From NCBI RefSeq assembly GCF_004365875.1, contig NZ_SODF01000002.1, forward strand, positions 372,001 to 436,000: 64,000 nt of DNA. The letters run 5' to 3'. Positions 61,308-64,000 of this stretch are shown piece by piece. The first letter of the stretch is position 1, and each line of letters begins with the position of its first letter. The position numbers were made by a program, and so were the translations under genes. The stretch comes from Kribbella kalugense (GTDB taxonomy: Bacteria > Actinomycetota > Actinomycetes > Propionibacteriales > Kribbellaceae). Under the pieces are notes generated by a model. It ran no database searches, had not been told where the DNA came from, and was given only the letters and a program-made list of their open reading frames with translations.

Positions 61308-62735
61308 TCAGTCGAGGGGGCGGTAGTTGACGCCGATCTTCTCGATCCGGGTCAGGTGCGGGCGGAGGCGGGTGAGGAACTCGTCGTACGAGACCTTCGG
61401 GGAGCCCCAGGCGCGCTCGGCGAAGGCGGACAGCCGCGGCAGGAGCATGTAGCCGACCTGGTCGGGGCCCTCCATGTACTCGGTCCAGATCTGGCACTGG
61501 GTGCCGACGATCAGCGCCTTCTCCTCGTCGGTCAGCGACTCCGGGATCACCTCGAAGTCGTAGACCTTCTCCAGCGGGATGAAGTTGCCGATGGCAAGCG
61601 GTTCGGTCTTCGGGTCGCCCTGGTAGTAGTCGAAGTACACCGACTCGCACGGCGCCATCACGACCTCGTGGCCCGCCTTCGCCGCGACCTCTCCGCGCTC
61701 GGCGCTCCGCCAGGCCATGATGACCGCGTCCTTCGGGCAGTCGGTCTCGACCATCTCGTCCCAGCCGACCAGGCGGCGACCCTCCTCGGCCAGCACCTCC
61801 GCGACCTGCGCGGTGAACCAGCCCTGCAGCTGACCAGCCTCGTCCAGCCCGAGCTCGGCCTGCCGCTTCTGCGCCGCCTCCGACTCGGCCCACTGCACCG
61901 ACGGGCACTCGTCTCCGCCGAGGTGCACGTAGGGCGAGGGAAAGATGTCGAGGACCTCACGCAGCACGGTCTTCACGAACTCGACGGTCGCGTCGTTCAC
62001 GTTCAGCACGTCTTCGCTGATGCCCCAGTACTGCCGGACGGTCAGCTGCTGGTCCGGGTGATTGCCAAGCTCCGGGTACGCCGTGATGGCGGCCTGCATG
62101 TGACCGGGCAGATCGATCTCCGGGACGACCGTGATCCCGCGGTCGGCGGCGTACCGGACGATCTCGCGCAGGTCGTCCTTGGTGTAGAACCCGCCGTGCC
62201 GCTTGCCGTCGTACTCGAAGTCCTTCTGGCCGCGCGACATCTTGCCGACCATGGTCTCGTCCCGCCACGCACCGACCTCGGTGAGCTTCGGGTACGCCTC
62301 GATCTCGACCCGCCAGCCCTGGTCGTCGGTGAGGTGGAAGTGCAGCACGTTCAGCCGGTGCAGCGCGAGTACGTCGATGATCTTGAGGACGAACTCCTTC
62401 GGCATGAAGTGCCGGGCGACGTCGAGCATCATCCCGCGCCAGGCGAACCGCGGCTCGTCGTCGATCCGGACCAGCGGCACCGCGACCTTGCCGGTTTCGT
62501 CGGTCCGCTCGGCGGCCTCGACCAGCTGCGCGTACGTCGTCTCGGCGTGCCGGAGCGCGTCCTCGGAACCGGCTGTCAACCGGGCGCCGTCGGTGCTGAC
62601 GTCGATGCGGTACTCGTTCGCGCCGAGGTTCTCGACCACGTCCCGGACGGCCTCGCCGACCGGGTCGGCGGCGATCCACTGCCCTTCGGTGACGGTGAGT
62701 TCGCGCGGGGCAGGGACGATCGCGATGTCGGACAT
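61308..62735 (-). CDS. Family 20 beta-N-acetylhexosaminidase
   Basis: This 475-residue glycosidase removes terminal GlcNAc or GalNAc by substrate-assisted catalysis. A GH20b N-terminal domain covers residues 1-90. The catalytic barrel begins with PRFAWRGMMLDVARHF and has HLGGDECPSVQWAE, where D275 and E276 are the catalytic pair, then WDEMVETD. No signal peptide is seen, so it should act in the cytoplasm on imported chito-oligosaccharides or wall sugars. GGAG precedes ATG 62735. It is divergent from the MFS gene at 62869. Confidence 0.93.
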   Translation of the reverse strand: MSDIAIVPAPRELTVTEGQWIAADPVGEAVRDVVENLGANEYRIDVSTDGARLTAGSEDALRHAETTYAQLVEAAERTDETGKVAVPLVRIDDEPRFAWRGMMLDVARHFMPKEFVLKIIDVLALHRLNVLHFHLTDDQGWRVEIEAYPKLTEVGAWRDETMVGKMSRGQKDFEYDGKRHGGFYTKDDLREIVRYAADRGITVVPEIDLPGHMQAAITAYPELGNHPDQQLTVRQYWGISEDVLNVNDATVEFVKTVLREVLDIFPSPYVHLGGDECPSVQWAESEAAQKRQAELGLDEAGQLQGWFTAQVAEVLAEEGRRLVGWDEMVETDCPKDAVIMAWRSAERGEVAAKAGHEVVMAPCESVYFDYYQGDPKTEPLAIGNFIPLEKVYDFEVIPESLTDEEKALIVGTQCQIWTEYMEGPDQVGYMLLPRLSAFAERAWGSPKVSYDEFLTRLRPHLTRIEKIGVNYRPLD

Positions 62736-62868
62736 CCGGACTCCAGGGGAGCGTGGGTCGATTTATGTCAGGACGATCCTATATCCGCCCGGAACTGCGC
62801 AGAACCCATCCTGCCGAGCATTAACAATCGCCCTGCCTTCGCCGTCAGGTTCATGAGAGGGTTTGCGC

Positions 62869-64000
62869 GTGACAAGCGAGCGGCAGCGGACGACGCTGCG
62901 GGTTCTGGTGGCGAGCAACGCGCTCGGCGGCGTCGCGACGGCCAGTGGGTTCGCGGTCGCCGGCCTGCTCGCGGAGAAGGTCTCCGGCTCCACCTCGCTG
63001 GCCGGACTGGTCGCCACGTCGACCACGCTGGGCGCCGCGATCCTCGCCGTACCGCTGGCCAAGCTGGCGCGGTCCCACGGCCGCAGGGTGTCACTGTCGA
63101 CCGGGTACCTCATCGCCTTCGTGGGCGCCGGGCTGACGATCTTCGCCGCACAGATCGGGTCCCTGGCCTTGCTGCTGGCTGCCGGCTGTCTGTTCGGCAG
63201 CGGCTCCGCGTCCAACCTGCAATCCAGGTACGCCGCTACGGACGCCGCCGAGCCCAGCCGGATCGCCCGTTCGCTCGGGCTGGTCGTCTGGGCCACCACG
63301 ATCGGCGTGATCGTCGGACCGAACCTGACCGGTGTCGGCGGCTCGATCGGCGCGTCACTCGGCGTCCTGGCGCTGGCCGGTCCCTATCTCTTCTCGGTCG
63401 TCGCATTCGGCCTCAGCGCGGCCACCGTCTGGGTCGGCATGCGTAGTCAGGTGCGGCCGACGAAGGTGCAGCGCCAGCCGTTGGCCGAGACCTTCCGGCA
63501 GGTGATGGCCATCCCGCACGCCCGGCTGGGGTTGCTGGCCATTGCTACAGCACATGCGGTGATGGTCGGCGTGATGTCGATGACCTCAGTACACCTACGG
63601 CACCACGGCGCGTCCCTGACCATCGTCGGCTTCGTCATCAGCGGACATGTGGCCGGCATGTACGCGCTGTCGCCACTGACCGGCTTGCTGGCCGACCGGC
63701 TCGGCCGCATCCCGACAATCGGCATCGGCCTCGGCATCCTCGCGGTCGCGATGGCGCTGGCCGCTGTCGCACCGGACGACGCCCACGTCCTCACCGGACT
63801 CGCCCTGTTCACGCTGGGCCTCGGTTGGTCCGCCTGTCTGGTCGCCGGCTCCACTCTGCTGTCCCGGTCCGTTCCGGACGAGATCCGCACCTCAGCTCAG
63901 GGTCTGTCCGACCTCACCATGGGCGTCCTGGCTTCCCTTTCGGGCACAGCCGCCGGCCCGGTCCTCGCCTACCTCGGCTTCCACTGGTTAGCCATCTTCT
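62869..64000 (+). CDS. MFS transporter (truncated by the window end)
   Basis: At least 377 residues are present, with no stop codon before the edge. The product begins VTSERQRTTLRVLVASNALGG and has about 11 predicted helices so far. The loop LAKLARSHGRRVSLS is the MFS motif A, and GLLADRLGRIPTIG is its copy in the second half. It resembles actinobacterial multidrug or sugar-efflux MFS proteins. GTG 62869 has GAGAGGG about seven bases upstream. It is divergent from the hexosaminidase gene. Confidence 0.85.
   Translation, partial: MTSERQRTTLRVLVASNALGGVATASGFAVAGLLAEKVSGSTSLAGLVATSTTLGAAILAVPLAKLARSHGRRVSLSTGYLIAFVGAGLTIFAAQIGSLALLLAAGCLFGSGSASNLQSRYAATDAAEPSRIARSLGLVVWATTIGVIVGPNLTGVGGSIGASLGVLALAGPYLFSVVAFGLSAATVWVGMRSQVRPTKVQRQPLAETFRQVMAIPHARLGLLAIATAHAVMVGVMSMTSVHLRHHGASLTIVGFVISGHVAGMYALSPLTGLLADRLGRIPTIGIGLGILAVAMALAAVAPDDAHVLTGLALFTLGLGWSACLVAGSTLLSRSVPDEIRTSAQGLSDLTMGVLASLSGTAAGPVLAYLGFHWLAIF

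Noticed and set aside
61356..63446. A 696-codon open frame on the plus strand
   Set aside because: It runs antisense through the GH20 hexosaminidase and then out of frame through the MFS gene. Both real genes have catalytic or membrane features and ribosome sites.

Overview
The window comes from the chromosome of a high-GC, mycelial-type actinobacterium. Four things point to a Kribbella-like member of the Nocardioidaceae/Kribbellaceae: about 70% GC with GTG and TTG starts, a bldN-like sigma factor with an RsbN-like partner, a DUF222/HNH (13E12-type) gene, and many genes that look leaderless. The species call is an inference from content and style, not from a marker gene. No tRNA, rRNA, CRISPR array, prophage or insertion sequence was seen.

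Positions 1-14.7 kb are an accessory sugar-uptake region. After the last codons of a sensor kinase, a leftward operon carries two ABC permeases, a binding lipoprotein, a Gfo/Idh oxidoreductase and a PmoA-like (DUF6807) protein. A rightward operon carries a LacI regulator, an FAD oxidoreductase, a second binding lipoprotein and two more permeases. Between them lie two unrecognised proteins that look like alpha/alpha-barrel carbohydrate enzymes; one of them is broken by a frameshift. No transporter ATPase is encoded, so a shared one must serve. Perfect or near-perfect palindromes between divergent genes look like LacI-family operators. From 14.7 to 18.2 kb there is a RibD-C/DHFR-like protein, a DUF222-HNH protein with a 28-residue tandem-repeat tail, and 0.85 kb of repeat-rich DNA without a gene.

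From 18.2 to 30.3 kb lies conserved actinobacterial core. A translationally coupled rex-hemA-hemC-hemD/cobA-hemB operon makes tetrapyrroles and has a Rex-operator-like site on its promoter. It is followed by an acyl-CoA ligase and glutaredoxin pair, the bldN-like sigma factor, a DUF5667 (RsbN-like) membrane protein with a BldN-type promoter, a PlsC-like acyltransferase, an epimerase and the tiny ribosomal protein bS22. The order matches the M. tuberculosis Rv0495c-Rv0512 neighbourhood, but with many inserted genes. Members of the same block continue with an excisionase-like HTH protein (36.4 kb), proC (44.5 kb), a sugar-phosphate-isomerase-like protein (54 kb), Ppx/GppA (55 kb) and an Rv0495c-like cysteine-rich protein (56 kb).

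The inserted genes between 30.3 and 53.7 kb include a SARP regulator divergent from an alpha/beta hydrolase, a MarR regulator divergent from an amidohydrolase, AcuC-like deacetylase and TetR genes, an SGNH hydrolase, tryptophanyl-tRNA synthetase behind a complete ribosome-mediated attenuator, and an F420-type LLM/HxlR/PPOX group. They continue with proline dehydrogenase beside proC, two aldo/keto reductases, a SigE-family ECF sigma factor with a partner, an ABC exporter, an HD-domain protein and TetR. The right end (56-64 kb) holds an epimerase, a VOC protein, a CGNR regulator divergent from an MFS exporter across an 18-bp inverted repeat, a WS/DGAT acyltransferase, a GH20 hexosaminidase and an MFS gene cut by the window edge.
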